A stretch of 23,441 nt of DNA from an uncultured Clostridium sp. (GTDB lineage Bacteria; Cyanobacteriota; Vampirovibrionia; Gastranaerophilales; Gastranaerophilaceae): positions 1 through 23,441 of the forward strand of contig CAUDIU010000020.1 in NCBI GenBank assembly GCA_958449715.1. The letters are read 5' to 3'. A model generated the notes under the pieces. That model had not been told where the DNA came from and did not search any database. It saw only the letters and a list, made by a program, of their open reading frames with translations. The position numbers were made by a program, and so were the translations under genes. The first letter of the stretch is position 1; each line of letters opens with the position of its first letter. Below are positions 15,439 through 23,441 of this stretch, in pieces.

Positions 15439-16905
15439 TTAATTTTTTAGTGATTTGTCTGAATCTTTATTCGGATTAGTTAAATTTTCTAAGTTTAAAG
15501 ATTCTGTTTTTTCAGCTAGTATTTGTTTTAATTTTTCAGTATATTCTTTGGTATAAGTTTTAGTCTTTTCTAATTCTTTTTTTATAAAGGCTTTAATACT
15601 TGCTTCTTCTTCCATAACAAGTCCGTGAGCAGTTTTACCCCAGTTCATATCTTTTTTCATAAATAAAATTTTGAAACAGATATATAATACAAGTGGGAAC
15701 CAAATGATAAATAAGTATATTGAAGTTTCTAATGCTTCAAAAGTCGCATCTAAACGTGGCATATAATCATATCTTCTTAATGCGTATCTTGCCCCGAAGA
15801 AAAATCCAAAGCCGATTACACATCCTATGAATATAGAAGAATATAACATATGAGGTGGAGCTTGTTTTGCAAGAACTTTAAATCCTCTAATTAGAATTTC
15901 CATTAAAAACCAGCCAGGCATAATGAATTGAGAAATATAAGCAGTCATATCAAGACTTGCACGAAGTGACATTTTTTTAGAGAATAAAACATCTCCTGCG
16001 TATTCTAAATATCTTCTAATTGTACCTTCAAGCCATCTTCTTCTTTGTCTGTATAAAGGTCTTATGTATGCAATTCCTTCTTCATATACAATTGCATCTG
16101 GACAAAATCTTACGTCCCAGCCTTTGATATGCAATCTTGTAGACATATCTAAATCATCTACAATAGTATAATTATTCCAGCCGTTTATATCTTCAAGAGC
16201 TTGTCTTTTTATTAATTCTCCGTTTCCTCGAAGTTCAACTGCACCTTTAACAGAATCTCTTCCTACTTGGAAATGTGTATCCATTGTATATTCATTATTT
16301 TGGCATCTTGTTAAAAGGTTTTGGTTTTTGTTACGGATAACTTTTCTTGCTTGTACAGCTCCAACATCTTTTGGTTCAAGATATGGTATAAGTTTAGATA
16401 AAAAATCAGGTTCTACAGTTGCATCTGCATCAAATACCAAAATCGCTTCTCCTTTTGCTATTTTAAATGCATCATTTAAAACAGCTGATTTGCCAGGGAA
16501 TGCATCTGTAGATCTTATTAATGCTGTTACTTTTTCATATTTTTGCTCTAAGTTTTTAATTACAGATGCAGTATTATCAGTACTTCTGTCATCAATTACG
16601 ATTACGTCAAAGTTTTCATAATTCATCTGTAAAATATTTTCAACTGTATTTGTAATAACTGTTTCTTCATTATGCGCAGGAATCATTACAGTTACGTATG
16701 GTTTATAATTTTCGTTTATTATTTGTGGGTATTTTTGTAATTTACGTTTTTTAAATTTGTATGAAAGATTCATGAATAGTGCATAGGTAAACATAAATGT
16801 ACATAAAAGTGCAAGTCCCCATACTGTATTAAAATAACTTTGGAATATATAAATGAACACTCCGAGCCCAAAGACAATTGTGAATAATAAAATTCTTTCT
16901 TTCAT
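15439..16905 (-). CDS. Membrane glycosyltransferase, family 2 (BcsA/NodC-like)
   Basis: This is a processive-type inverting glycosyltransferase that probably makes or extends a surface polysaccharide or glycolipid at the cytoplasmic membrane. The 488-residue protein has two N-terminal membrane segments (about 5-25 and 29-50) and a GT2 domain (about 70-300) with PAHNEE (76-81), DDRSTDN (105-111), FDADA (158-162, the DxD sugar-nucleotide motif), VDDLD (249-253, in the place of the usual TED base) and QRRRW (287-291). Three more membrane segments follow (about 320-413), then a charged, partly coiled tail (about 430-488). There is no PilZ domain. The sugar and product cannot be told from the sequence; beta-1,6-GlcNAc or hyaluronan-like synthases share this layout. 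Confidence 0.9.
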   Translation of the reverse strand: MKERILLFTIVFGLGVFIYIFQSYFNTVWGLALLCTFMFTYALFMNLSYKFKKRKLQKYPQIINENYKPYVTVMIPAHNEETVITNTVENILQMNYENFDVIVIDDRSTDNTASVIKNLEQKYEKVTALIRSTDAFPGKSAVLNDAFKIAKGEAILVFDADATVEPDFLSKLIPYLEPKDVGAVQARKVIRNKNQNLLTRCQNNEYTMDTHFQVGRDSVKGAVELRGNGELIKRQALEDINGWNNYTIVDDLDMSTRLHIKGWDVRFCPDAIVYEEGIAYIRPLYRQRRRWLEGTIRRYLEYAGDVLFSKKMSLRASLDMTAYISQFIMPGWFLMEILIRGFKVLAKQAPPHMLYSSIFIGCVIGFGFFFGARYALRRYDYMPRLDATFEALETSIYLFIIWFPLVLYICFKILFMKKDMNWGKTAHGLVMEEEASIKAFIKKELEKTKTYTKEYTEKLKQILAEKTESLNLENLTNPNKDSDKSLKN

Positions 16906-16946
16906 CTTAAAATACCTTCTATACTCCCTTTTTTAATTCCTCTAAT

Positions 16947-16977
16947 ATTATATCAAAAACTTATTTTTATTACTCAA
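16947..16977 (-). promoter_or_regulatory. Possible promoter of the glycosyltransferase-apt unit
   Basis: There is a perfect TATAAT on the minus strand at 16952-16947. The nearest -35-like hexamer is TTGAGT (16977-16972), at a long 19-base spacing. Upstream, ATTACT occurs three times on the plus strand (16969, 16979, 16992), of unknown meaning. Confidence 0.4.
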
Positions 16978-17055
16978 AATTACTTGTTTTCATTACTTTT
17001 TGTAATACAATTTGAATTTGATTCTATTTATTTCCTCTATTTATATGTTTTTTAG

Positions 17056-17082
17056 GTTAAAAAGTGTTAAAAAACGTTAAAA
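17056..17082 (+). repeat. Three GTTAAAA direct repeats phased at 10 bases upstream of the HU promoter
   Basis: GTTAAAA occurs at 17056, 17066 and 17076, and the -35 box starts at 17086, again 10 bases on. Short A tracts spaced by about one helical turn bend DNA and resemble an UP element; a repressor or activator site is the other reading. Confidence 0.55.
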
Positions 17083-17085
17083 TAC

Positions 17086-17113
17086 TTGCTTTTAAAATAG
17101 GTTTCGCTATAAT
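17086..17113 (+). promoter_or_regulatory. Sigma-70 promoter of hup
   Basis: A -35 TTGCTT (17086-17091) and a perfect -10 TATAAT (17108-17113) are 16 bases apart. The expected start is near 17120, giving a leader of about 27 bases that contains the SD AGAAGGAG (17132-17139). Confidence 0.78.
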
Positions 17114-17146
17114 TGGAAATGTACAAATAAGAGAAGGAGTTTTATA

Positions 17147-17425
17147 ATGAACAAAGAAGAATTAGTACAAGAAATTGCAAAAAAATCTAACGTAACTCAA
17201 AAAGAAGCTGCTGAAGTATTAGGCGCTTTAATTGAAACAATTGAAAAAACAGTTGCTAAAGGTAAAAAAGTTACTTTAGTTGGTTTCGGTACATTTGAAT
17301 CTAGAAAAAGAGCTGCTAGAATTGGCCGTAACCCACAAACTGGTAAAGAATTAAAAATCCCTGCAACAACAGTTCCAGCATTCTCAGCAGGTAAAAAATT
17401 CAAAGAAGCTGTAAACAAAAAATAA
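17147..17425 (+). CDS. hup: DNA-binding protein HU
   Basis: HU is a small histone-like dimer that bends and compacts DNA without strict sequence preference. At 92 residues it has the family's normal size. It begins MNKEELVQEIAKKS, has VTLVGFGTFESRKRAARIGR (42-61), and contains the DNA-binding arm with GRNPQTGKELKIPA (60-73) and its conserved Pro at the arm tip region, then PAFSAGKKFKEAVN. It has a strong SD, strong promoter and strong terminator, and its G/C-ending codons (GGT, CGT, GTT) are richer than those of its neighbours, which fits high expression. It is a single-gene unit. HU and not IHF, because of its sequence and its solitary context. Confidence 0.97.
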   Translation: MNKEELVQEIAKKSNVTQKEAAEVLGALIETIEKTVAKGKKVTLVGFGTFESRKRAARIGRNPQTGKELKIPATTVPAFSAGKKFKEAVNKK

Positions 17426-17443
17426 GCAATTTTTGAAAGCTTT

Positions 17444-17477
17444 AAAAAGGACTTATCAAAAGATAAGTCCTTTTTTT
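17444..17477. terminator. Bidirectional hairpin terminator after hup
   Basis: AAAAAGGACTTATC and GATAAGTCCTTTTT form a perfect 14-bp stem around AAAA, followed by further T. It overlaps the stop codon of the convergent gene at 17476. Confidence 0.93.
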
Positions 17478-18066
17478 ATTTTTCTTTTGTCGCTTGTCTT
17501 GCTTCGATTTCAAGTAAATTATTTCTTTTTAATTTCCTTTTCATTATTTTATTGTTTATCATTTCTTCAAACCCTTCTTCCGCCATTATCTTAATATCTT
17601 CAAATGGGTCATATTTAGGGTATTTTTTTAAAGCATCAACATATTTTTTAGCTGTTTCAAATAAATTGTCACCTTTTTTGATTACGCCATCTTTGTTAAT
17701 AACTTGTTGATAATATTTTTTGTTAAATTTTTGAGATTCATATTGTGGGAACATTTTTAACATGAAATTTTGAAAATTTTTAATCCCAGCATTTATATTT
17801 TCTGTAAATCCAGCCATGTATCTTGCAATAATTTGAAATTGTTCAGCATGTTTTGTTGTGTGCTGTATTGATTTTTTTACAATTGGTTTTAAAATTCTAG
17901 AGCTGGTAATATTGTTTAAGGTAATTTCTGCAGTGTAAGGGTTAAAATCTGCGTCTATTAGTTTGCGTGAAAATTTGGGTTTGATCTTTGGCATTACTGA
18001 TAAGTTATTATTTTCAGCACTTTTATTTAGGGTATTGAGTATAAATCTACAATTTTTTACTTTCAT
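17476..18066 (-). CDS. Hypothetical protein with degenerate HxxxH peptidase-like motif
   Basis: The function is not recognised. The protein has 196 residues, is basic, and has no signal peptide or membrane segment. Residues 69-83 (HTTKHAEQFQIIARY) have the spacing of a gluzincin HExxH helix followed by Q and the IxRY pattern, but the glutamate is Thr; a late EIEARQA (186-192) could correspond to the third-ligand glutamate helix of such enzymes. This suggests a zinc-peptidase fold that has lost catalysis, or a chance resemblance. The start is supported by the SD GGAGG (minus strand, about 6 bases upstream). It is convergent with hup and shares that terminator; upstream lies a 96-base AT-rich gap after the SNF2 gene, with a possible -10 TATACT at 18119-18114. 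Confidence 0.75.
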   Translation of the reverse strand: MKVKNCRFILNTLNKSAENNNLSVMPKIKPKFSRKLIDADFNPYTAEITLNNITSSRILKPIVKKSIQHTTKHAEQFQIIARYMAGFTENINAGIKNFQNFMLKMFPQYESQKFNKKYYQQVINKDGVIKKGDNLFETAKKYVDALKKYPKYDPFEDIKIMAEEGFEEMINNKIMKRKLKRNNLLEIEARQATKEK

Positions 18067-18162
18067 ATTTCCTCCATATCTGTAAATCTTAAAATTTAGG
18101 GTAAAAATTAATTAGTATATTTCTAAAATAATTAAAAATTTTATATAATTGCTATTTAAAAA

Positions 18163-21100
18163 TTAATCAACAGAGAATATCTCTTTAATATCGTCCATTG
18201 TGAGAGATTTTACAATGTTTCTGTCAACAGAAATTACACTGTCTACTAAGTTACGTTTAACTGTTTTAAGTTTTTGAATTTTTTCTTCAACAGTATTTTT
18301 TGTGATTAGTCTGTATACAAATACTTTTTTAGTTTGTCCAATACGATAAGCTCTGTCAGTAGCTTGGTCTTCTACTGCAGGGTTCCACCATGGATCGTAA
18401 TGGATTACATAATCAGCACCTGTCAAGTTTAGACCTGTTCCACCTGCTTTTAAACTGATTAGGAAAATAGGAATTGATGGTGTAGAATTAAATCTTTCAA
18501 CAGCACCTTGTCTATCTTTTGTTTTTCCTGTCAAATATTCATAAGGTATGCCTTCTCGTTCAAGCCAAGCTTTGATTAAATCAAGCATATCAACAAATTG
18601 GCTGAATAAAAGTATCCTATGCCCTTCATCAATAATTTCTTCAAGCATTACTTTTAATTTTTCAAATTTACCTGATTTCATGATATTTTTTACATTTTCT
18701 TTATCATAAAGTCTTGGGTGACAGCAAATTTGACGGAGTCTTAAAAGTGCAGAGAAGATTGATAATCTACTCTTTTCAAGTCCATTTTGTTCAATGGATT
18801 TGAATAATTCTTCTTTTGTACTGTCAAGAACTTGTAAATAGAAATCTCTTTGTTCGTCAGTGAGTTCACAGTATGCAATGTTTTCAACTTTATCTGGTAA
18901 ATCTTTTGCAACATCTCGTTTCATACGACGTAAGATGAACGGATAAATTTGTAATTTCAAACGTTTTTCAACAGTTTTGTCTTGACGTTCCATAATAGGA
19001 TTTACGTATCTTGCATTGAATTCAGCCATATTAAATAAGAATCCAGGCATTAAGAAGTCAAATACAGACCATAATTCTTCCAATTTATTTTCAATTGGAG
19101 TACCTGATAGAGCCAATTTATGTGATGCCTGTAACTTTTTAACAGCTTGGGCTGTCTGTGACATTGCATTTTTAATATTTTGTGATTCATCAAGAATTAC
19201 ATATCTGAAATTGTATTCTTTGAGTTTGTTTATGTCACGTCTTACAAGTGCATAACTTGTAATTACGACATCATAATTTGGAATTTCTTTAAAGAATTGT
19301 TTTCTGTCAACTCCGGCAAGTTTTAGAGTTGTTAATGTCGGAGCAAATTTTTGAATTTCAGATTCCCAGTTAAAGACAACAGTTGTTGGACAAATTACCA
19401 AAGTTGGTGCGGCCCCATCTTCTTCTTTGGCTTTTTGAACTACAGCTAAAGCCTGTAATGTTTTGCCAAGCCCCATATCATCTGCTAGAATTCCATTAAG
19501 GCCATATTTATACATGAACCATAACCAACCAAAACCTTTAGTCTGGTATTCACGAAATTCTGCATTAATCCCTGCTGGGAGTTTTAAATCTTCTGAGGTT
19601 GAGAAATTAGACATCTGTTTCCAGAATGTTTCAAATTCATCACTCAAAACAAGTTCTACATTTAGGTTTTTAAGTTCATTTATTAAACCTGCTCGATAAG
19701 TTTTTACGATAAATTTATTTTCATTATTTCTGTATACATCAAAAGAATTGAATGCACGCATAATAGAATAAATATCTTGTGCAGGGTATTCAACAAATCC
19801 AAGACTTCTTATACGACTGTATTTTTCTCCGCTTTGAATTGTTTCATAAACTTCGTCAAAGTTGATAATTTCTTCTCCTGCTTGACCGTATAAGAATATT
19901 TCAAAACTATCTTCTGCTTCTTCTGAAAAATCGATTTTGGCACATAACTTGAATGGATCGTCCATTAGCTTAAAGAAATTCATATCATCTTTTTCTACAA
20001 ATTTCCAACCTTCTCCGGCTTGTTTAATATAGTAGTTATAAAAGTCGATAGCATTTTCTTTTTCTAAAGCTAAGTTATTAGTCTGCATTGGAACAAATCT
20101 GCAAGCTAGAAGCATTTGATAAGCTTCTTGTTCGTGCTTAAGGTTTCTTTTAACCCAATATACCAAATCTTCTCCAGGCTTTTTAATTGTAATATATGGA
20201 GATTTTTCTGCGGTTGTTTTTGAATATGGAACAACTACTCCGTCATATTCAAATTCTAAAGATGCCTTTAATGATTGGTCATAGTCAATTCCCATTGTTA
20301 CAATATTCAAAGGAGGACGTTCTGTAAGCATTAATTGGCTAATGTTATCAGCGATTTCAACGTCCATAATTTCTTGAAGTTTTGGTAGTTCTTCATAAAT
20401 AAATTTCCCGCCGTCAGCATCTTTTAAGTCTGTAAAAGATGATTTTAATATATTTTGAGGGATTGAACTCATTGCTATATTTGTTGGGAATATTATATTT
20501 TTATATCTTCCCCATTTTAAATGTCTTGAGAAATATCTTACTTCTTCAAGCGGGTAAACATCATCTTTATCAGGTCTTTTCCATTCTAAAGATAAAAGAA
20601 TTGTACCTTGTGCGCCTGTATTAACATTTAATATAAGCTTCCATTCTTCATCTGTGAACTTTAATCTTTCTTTTGTTTTTTCATCAAGAACTTCATCGGC
20701 TTTAGACAAAAGAGTAAACATCGGTCCAAATTTTGTGATTGGAATATCGTACCAGCCTGCTTTTTTATCTTGTCTTGAAACAGTTAGCAATTGTTGGAAA
20801 ATTGCAACTTCAACTTTTTGAGAATTATTTAATTCGAAATCAGGATTTTGTTTTTGAGCTTCAATTAAGGCTCTTAAAATAGGTTCAATTTGTCTTACAA
20901 CTTTTCCGGTTTCTCTTGATCTAACTAATACAGAGAAAAAATTCGCTTTTCGTTTTGAATTAAAATGGAAAATATAATTTCCTTGAGGAGCTTCTGTAAG
21001 AGCTGTATTTTCATCAGGGAAATCAAATTCCATTCCAAATTTTGTTTCAAGCCAGTCTTCATAAGCGTGCTCATCTATTGCTTTTAGAGCAACAGCTACT

Positions 21101-21348
21101 GCGTGTTTACACCATTCTTCTTTAAGCGGGCAATTACATCTTGCTTCTACTTTGTTTTTCTTAAAGATTAAATCAGTATTGTAATGATCCTGAAAATTCC
21201 CTTTTACTTTAGCCATATAAAAGTTTTTTTCAGGATAAGAATCAAATACCATATCTTTAAGATGGTATTCGTAGCCTCTACGCCAACTTCCGGCACTCGC
21301 ATTTTCTTTTATGAATTTGTAGTTAAATTCCTGCTGTTTAGCACTCAT
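18163..21348 (-). CDS. SWIM-domain SNF2/Rad54-type ATPase (HepA-like helicase)
   Basis: This is a DNA translocase of superfamily 2 that uses ATP to remodel protein-DNA complexes, possibly RNA polymerase recycling or repair; the target is unknown. The 1061-residue protein has an N-terminal SWIM zinc finger with ligands C71, C73, C80 and H82 (RCNCPLKEEWCKH). A long middle region of unknown fold (about 100-590) is followed by the two ATPase lobes: LADDMGLGKT (621-630, Walker A), DESQ (720-723, Walker B), SGTPIEN (748-754), LLFSQF (913-918), KAGGTGLNL (967-975) and DQATDRAYRIGQ (994-1005). All are intact. The ATG has no clear SD, and no other in-frame start is seen in the leader. No methylase or nuclease lies beside it, so a defence role (as in DISARM) is not suggested. 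Confidence 0.93.
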   Translation of the reverse strand: MSAKQQEFNYKFIKENASAGSWRRGYEYHLKDMVFDSYPEKNFYMAKVKGNFQDHYNTDLIFKKNKVEARCNCPLKEEWCKHAVAVALKAIDEHAYEDWLETKFGMEFDFPDENTALTEAPQGNYIFHFNSKRKANFFSVLVRSRETGKVVRQIEPILRALIEAQKQNPDFELNNSQKVEVAIFQQLLTVSRQDKKAGWYDIPITKFGPMFTLLSKADEVLDEKTKERLKFTDEEWKLILNVNTGAQGTILLSLEWKRPDKDDVYPLEEVRYFSRHLKWGRYKNIIFPTNIAMSSIPQNILKSSFTDLKDADGGKFIYEELPKLQEIMDVEIADNISQLMLTERPPLNIVTMGIDYDQSLKASLEFEYDGVVVPYSKTTAEKSPYITIKKPGEDLVYWVKRNLKHEQEAYQMLLACRFVPMQTNNLALEKENAIDFYNYYIKQAGEGWKFVEKDDMNFFKLMDDPFKLCAKIDFSEEAEDSFEIFLYGQAGEEIINFDEVYETIQSGEKYSRIRSLGFVEYPAQDIYSIMRAFNSFDVYRNNENKFIVKTYRAGLINELKNLNVELVLSDEFETFWKQMSNFSTSEDLKLPAGINAEFREYQTKGFGWLWFMYKYGLNGILADDMGLGKTLQALAVVQKAKEEDGAAPTLVICPTTVVFNWESEIQKFAPTLTTLKLAGVDRKQFFKEIPNYDVVITSYALVRRDINKLKEYNFRYVILDESQNIKNAMSQTAQAVKKLQASHKLALSGTPIENKLEELWSVFDFLMPGFLFNMAEFNARYVNPIMERQDKTVEKRLKLQIYPFILRRMKRDVAKDLPDKVENIAYCELTDEQRDFYLQVLDSTKEELFKSIEQNGLEKSRLSIFSALLRLRQICCHPRLYDKENVKNIMKSGKFEKLKVMLEEIIDEGHRILLFSQFVDMLDLIKAWLEREGIPYEYLTGKTKDRQGAVERFNSTPSIPIFLISLKAGGTGLNLTGADYVIHYDPWWNPAVEDQATDRAYRIGQTKKVFVYRLITKNTVEEKIQKLKTVKRNLVDSVISVDRNIVKSLTMDDIKEIFSVD

Positions 21349-21431
21349 TACTTTTTGAGTATCTCTTTCTTTCCCTAAGGGTACAAACTTTCGGATATAG
21401 ATTTTATCTATAAGCCCTTATTAATGATTTT

Positions 21432-21460
21432 ATTATTACATGAATAATAAAAAAAGGCAA
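21432..21460 (-). promoter_or_regulatory. Probable promoter of the SNF2 gene
   Basis: On the minus strand there is a -35 TTGCCT (21460-21455), a 17-base spacer and AATAAT (21437-21432) with TG one base upstream. The leader to the ATG is about 75 bases and contains a 7-bp hairpin TATAGAT/ATCTATA (21396-21412). Confidence 0.5.
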
Positions 21461-21477
21461 GAGATTTTTTTATTTAT

Positions 21478-21939
21478 TTATCCTAAGATGTAAAAATGGT
21501 AGAAATATCCAAATGCTACACCGAATATTGCTCCCATGATGACTTCAAATGGAGTATGTCCAAGTAATTCTTTTAATTTTCCACCTATTGCTTGGACATC
21601 GTGTTTGTAGAAGTCTTCCATCATTCTATTTAAGCAAGCTGCGGTTTTCCCAGCAGCTCGTCTTACTCCTGCTGCATCATACATTGTGATTAGAGCAAAT
21701 CCTATTGAAATAGCAAATACAATAGAATCCCAGCCTTCAATTAATCCAACAGCTGTAGATAACCCCATTACACCTGCAGAATGAGAACTTGGCATTCCTC
21801 CTGTGGTTGTAAATATTTTAAAGTTAATTTTTTTGGTTTTAATTGTGAATATAAAAAATTTAATAACTTGAGCTAAAAATGCTGCTAATATTCCGGCTGA
21901 TATTGCCTCGTATCCAGTATTAACTATTCCTGTAATCAT
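21478..21939 (-). CDS. DUF212 (divergent PAP2-like) membrane protein
   Basis: This is a small integral membrane protein of the DUF212 family, related to PAP2 lipid phosphatases and vanadium haloperoxidases and common in cyanobacteria, plants and Firmicutes (YuiD). The 153-residue sequence has the family motifs GGMPSSHSAGV (47-57), YDAAGVRRAAGKTA (87-100) and KELLGHTPFEV (123-133), with about four membrane segments (roughly 10-32, 53-67, 72-88 and 132-152). The SD AGGAA precedes the ATG. It has its own promoter and follows the polyprenyl diphosphate synthase by 71 bases, so a role in isoprenoid lipid phosphate metabolism is plausible from context but not shown. Confidence 0.9.
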   Translation of the reverse strand: MITGIVNTGYEAISAGILAAFLAQVIKFFIFTIKTKKINFKIFTTTGGMPSSHSAGVMGLSTAVGLIEGWDSIVFAISIGFALITMYDAAGVRRAAGKTAACLNRMMEDFYKHDVQAIGGKLKELLGHTPFEVIMGAIFGVAFGYFYHFYILG

Positions 21940-21972
21940 TAATTCCTACTCTCTTTTGTATTATGTTTTATA

Positions 21973-22001
21973 AGTATAGCATAATAATATTACTTTTGCA
22001 A
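21973..22001 (-). promoter_or_regulatory. Sigma-70 promoter of the DUF212 gene
   Basis: On the minus strand there is a -35 TTGCAA (22001-21996), a 17-base spacer, and a -10 TATACT (21978-21973) with TG one base upstream (TGCTATACT). It lies in the 71-base gap after ispA and gives a leader of about 25 bases. Confidence 0.75.
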
Positions 22002-22010
22002 AATTTGAAT

Positions 22011-22913
22011 TTATTTTATTCTAATTTTGTTTAAAATCTGTTCAAAAACTTCTGATTTTAATCCGTTTTTATTTAAGATGTCAAAGCATTTGTCGATTAA
22101 TTGATTTAAATCTTTTTTTGCTTTTTCAAGACCATATAGGGCAGTATATGTAAGTTTTCCAGCTTCTTTATCTTTGCCCATAGTTTTGCCCATTTCTTCA
22201 AAGGTAGATGTTTCATCTAAAATATCATCTGCAATTTGGAATGCGACGCCAAGAGTTTGTCCGAATTCTGTAATTTCTTCTAATTGTTTGTCATTTGCTC
22301 CTGCAATTATTGCTCCTGATCTTAGGGCTAATTTAAATAAGTCAGCAGTTTTATGACTATGGATATAATTTAAAATTTCAGGTAATTGTTCGTCATCTTT
22401 ATCAATTCCACCAGAAAGTTCCATTGCTTTTATTAAAGATTCACTTTCAATGTCAACAACTTGTCCTGCTATTACTCCGTATGCTCCTGCTGCTTGGAAA
22501 TATTCTTCCATAATTTTGATTAATTTTTCTGCTCCTAATTTTTTTGAATTTTTTAAAATTATTTGTGGAGCAAAAGTCAAAAGGGCATCTCCAGCAAGAA
22601 CTGCGTGAGCTTCGCCAAATACCATATGATTTGTTAATTGACCACGTCTATACATATCATTATCCATACAAGGAAGGTCATCGTGAATAAGGGTTTGAGC
22701 GTGAAGCATTTCTATTGCGCAGGCTGTTGGGAGTGCATCTTCATAATTTCCTCCAAACATTCTGCAGGTTTCTAAACACATTACTGGTCTTAATCTTTTG
22801 CCAGGTAATGTAACAGTATATTTCATTGCTTTAAAAATCTTATGCGGATAATTTATAGGCATAAGTTCATCAATTGTTTTATTTACTAAATCAATGTAAT
22901 CATTCATCTTCAT
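22011..22913 (-). CDS. ispA: Polyprenyl (farnesyl/geranylgeranyl) diphosphate synthase
   Basis: It condenses isopentenyl diphosphate with allylic diphosphates to give C15 or C20 chains for quinones and carrier lipids. I chose ATG 22913 (300 residues) because AAGG lies about nine bases upstream; an in-frame TTG two codons earlier is less likely. The first aspartate-rich motif is DDLPCMDND (79-87), the second DDILD (229-233), and GKRLRP (38-43) binds diphosphate. The sequence before the first motif is HAQTLIH, with Gln where bacterial farnesyl synthases usually have an aromatic residue at the fifth position before the motif, so a C20 product is possible. It overlaps rsgA by 14 bases and is in one operon with it. 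Confidence 0.93.
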   Translation of the reverse strand: MKMNDYIDLVNKTIDELMPINYPHKIFKAMKYTVTLPGKRLRPVMCLETCRMFGGNYEDALPTACAIEMLHAQTLIHDDLPCMDNDMYRRGQLTNHMVFGEAHAVLAGDALLTFAPQIILKNSKKLGAEKLIKIMEEYFQAAGAYGVIAGQVVDIESESLIKAMELSGGIDKDDEQLPEILNYIHSHKTADLFKLALRSGAIIAGANDKQLEEITEFGQTLGVAFQIADDILDETSTFEEMGKTMGKDKEAGKLTYTALYGLEKAKKDLNQLIDKCFDILNKNGLKSEVFEQILNKIRIK

Positions 22914-23441
22914 TTTCAATATCCTTATAAATATTTTGTTTTAAAGTGTTCCTTGCACTTTGTCGTTTTTTCTCGCTAATTTTTGCAATATGTTTGTTGT
23001 GGACAAATTTTTTGTTGTTTTCTTGTTTTTTGCCTTCGTATTTTATGCGTTCTTTGTATTCTTTGGCTTCGTCAATGAATGCAAGATAACTTTCATATCT
23101 TGTAGAGTCAATTTTATCAATGTTATTTAAAACGTTGCATTCATCTTCATTAATATGAAGACAGTCAGAATATTTGCAATTATCTCTATATTTTGCAATA
23201 TCGTCAAATAAAAGATCTACATCTGCAGGTAAAATAAAATCAAATTTTACGTTGCTAAAACCTGGTGTATCAACAATTCTAGAGGTGTCGTTGAGTTTCA
23301 TTATTTCACAATGTCTTGTGGTATGAGTTCCTTTTAGAGTTTTTTCACTTACCTGTTTTGTTCTTAAATTAAAATTAGGATTAATTGCATTTACAAGACT
23401 TGATTTCCCTACTCCTGAATTTCCGCAAAGTACACTCGTTT
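22900..23441 (-). CDS. rsgA: Ribosome small subunit GTPase RsgA, C-terminal part (cut by window edge)
   Basis: RsgA is a circularly permuted GTPase that checks and releases late 30S ribosomal subunits. The last 179 residues are present and the 5' part, with the OB domain and the G4/G5 motifs, lies beyond the right edge. The open frame continues through GNSGVGKSS (the P-loop G1), HTTRHCE (G2) and DTPGFS (G3), then the zinc knuckle C-x5-C-x-H-x5-C (NCKYSDCLH...DEC). An internal ATG at 23301 is not the start. The C-terminal tail of about 45 residues is rich in Lys and Asn and longer than I expect for the family. The end overlaps the synthase gene, so the two are coupled. Confidence 0.95.
   Translation of the reverse strand, partial: TSVLCGNSGVGKSSLVNAINPNFNLRTKQVSEKTLKGTHTTRHCEIMKLNDTSRIVDTPGFSNVKFDFILPADVDLLFDDIAKYRDNCKYSDCLHINEDECNVLNNIDKIDSTRYESYLAFIDEAKEYKERIKYEGKKQENNKKFVHNKHIAKISEKKRQSARNTLKQNIYKDIENEDE

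Noticed and set aside
18163..21348. SNF2 ATPase as part of an anti-phage system (DISARM-like or similar)
   Set aside because: The SWIM plus HepA-type layout is common outside defence, and the neighbours are housekeeping genes with no methylase, nuclease or phospholipase partner.
21447..21475. A-run and T-run around GGCAAGAGA as a terminator after the DUF212 gene
   Set aside because: The only pairing is A:T and weak, and the segment holds the probable -35 of the SNF2 gene. I see no convincing terminator there.
22914..22919. TTG at 22919 as start of the polyprenyl synthase
   Set aside because: The ATG two codons later has a well-spaced AAGG upstream; the TTG would place that motif too close.
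1..23441. CRISPR arrays, tRNA or rRNA genes and insertion sequences
   Set aside because: I looked for regular repeats with spacers, cloverleaf-like segments with TTCGA-type loops and transposase motifs and found none; the intergenic regions are too short to hold most of these.

Overview
The window looks like a chromosomal segment of an AT-rich bacterium with a diderm or cyanobacterium-like envelope, most probably a non-photosynthetic gut cyanobacterium of the Gastranaerophilales (Melainabacteria/Vampirovibrionia) type. This lineage call rests on several signs together: very low GC, a prepilin with the FTLAEVLITLGIIGVVAAMT helix and a DING..PN..GRD C-terminal motif, a diaminopimelate-type MurE, and an rny-ymdB-PHP operon. 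It is recalled from family patterns and not tested by a search. Almost all genes are housekeeping. I see no tRNA, rRNA, CRISPR array, insertion sequence or prophage, and no gene-free stretch longer than 300 bases.

Layout, left to right. Bases 1-1821 (minus): a compact nagA-like deacetylase overlapping ilvD, which runs off the left edge. Bases 1844-2773 (plus): a type IV prepilin whose 5' end carries a good promoter, a strong Shine-Dalgarno (SD) site, an ATG, and then a run of ten G. The run puts the ATG out of frame with the pilin, so the locus looks like a slipped-strand phase-variation switch, here in the out-of-frame state. Bases 2800-6034 (minus): ftsI and murE, a cell-division and peptidoglycan pair. 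Bases 6157-7518 (plus): a secreted amidase. Bases 7575-8972 (minus): leucyl aminopeptidase. Bases 9088-10110 (plus): an orphan CheR-like methyltransferase.

Bases 10296-14824 (plus) form a probable operon: RNase Y, YmdB phosphodiesterase, a PHP-domain phosphoesterase, a pilin-like membrane protein that keeps E5 and P22 but has lost the Gly at -1, and a LOG-family protein. Bases 14891-16905 (minus): a membrane glycosyltransferase and apt. Bases 17147-17425 (plus): the nucleoid protein HU, behind a promoter preceded by three GTTAAAA repeats at exact 10-base spacing. Bases 17476-21348 (minus): a hypothetical protein resembling an inactivated zinc peptidase, and a SWIM-SNF2 ATPase. Bases 21478-23441 (minus): a DUF212 membrane protein with its own promoter, a polyprenyl diphosphate synthase, and rsgA running off the right edge.

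Regulation. Five strong hairpin terminators or convergent-gene boundaries separate the units, and most appear bidirectional. Several inferred promoters share an extended -10 (TGn before the hexamer). Two genes, nagA and the amidase, have TATAAT exactly six bases before the ATG and no SD site, which suggests leaderless mRNAs. The observation most worth following is the G10 tract controlling the prepilin, together with a hairpin that buries the alternative GTG start.
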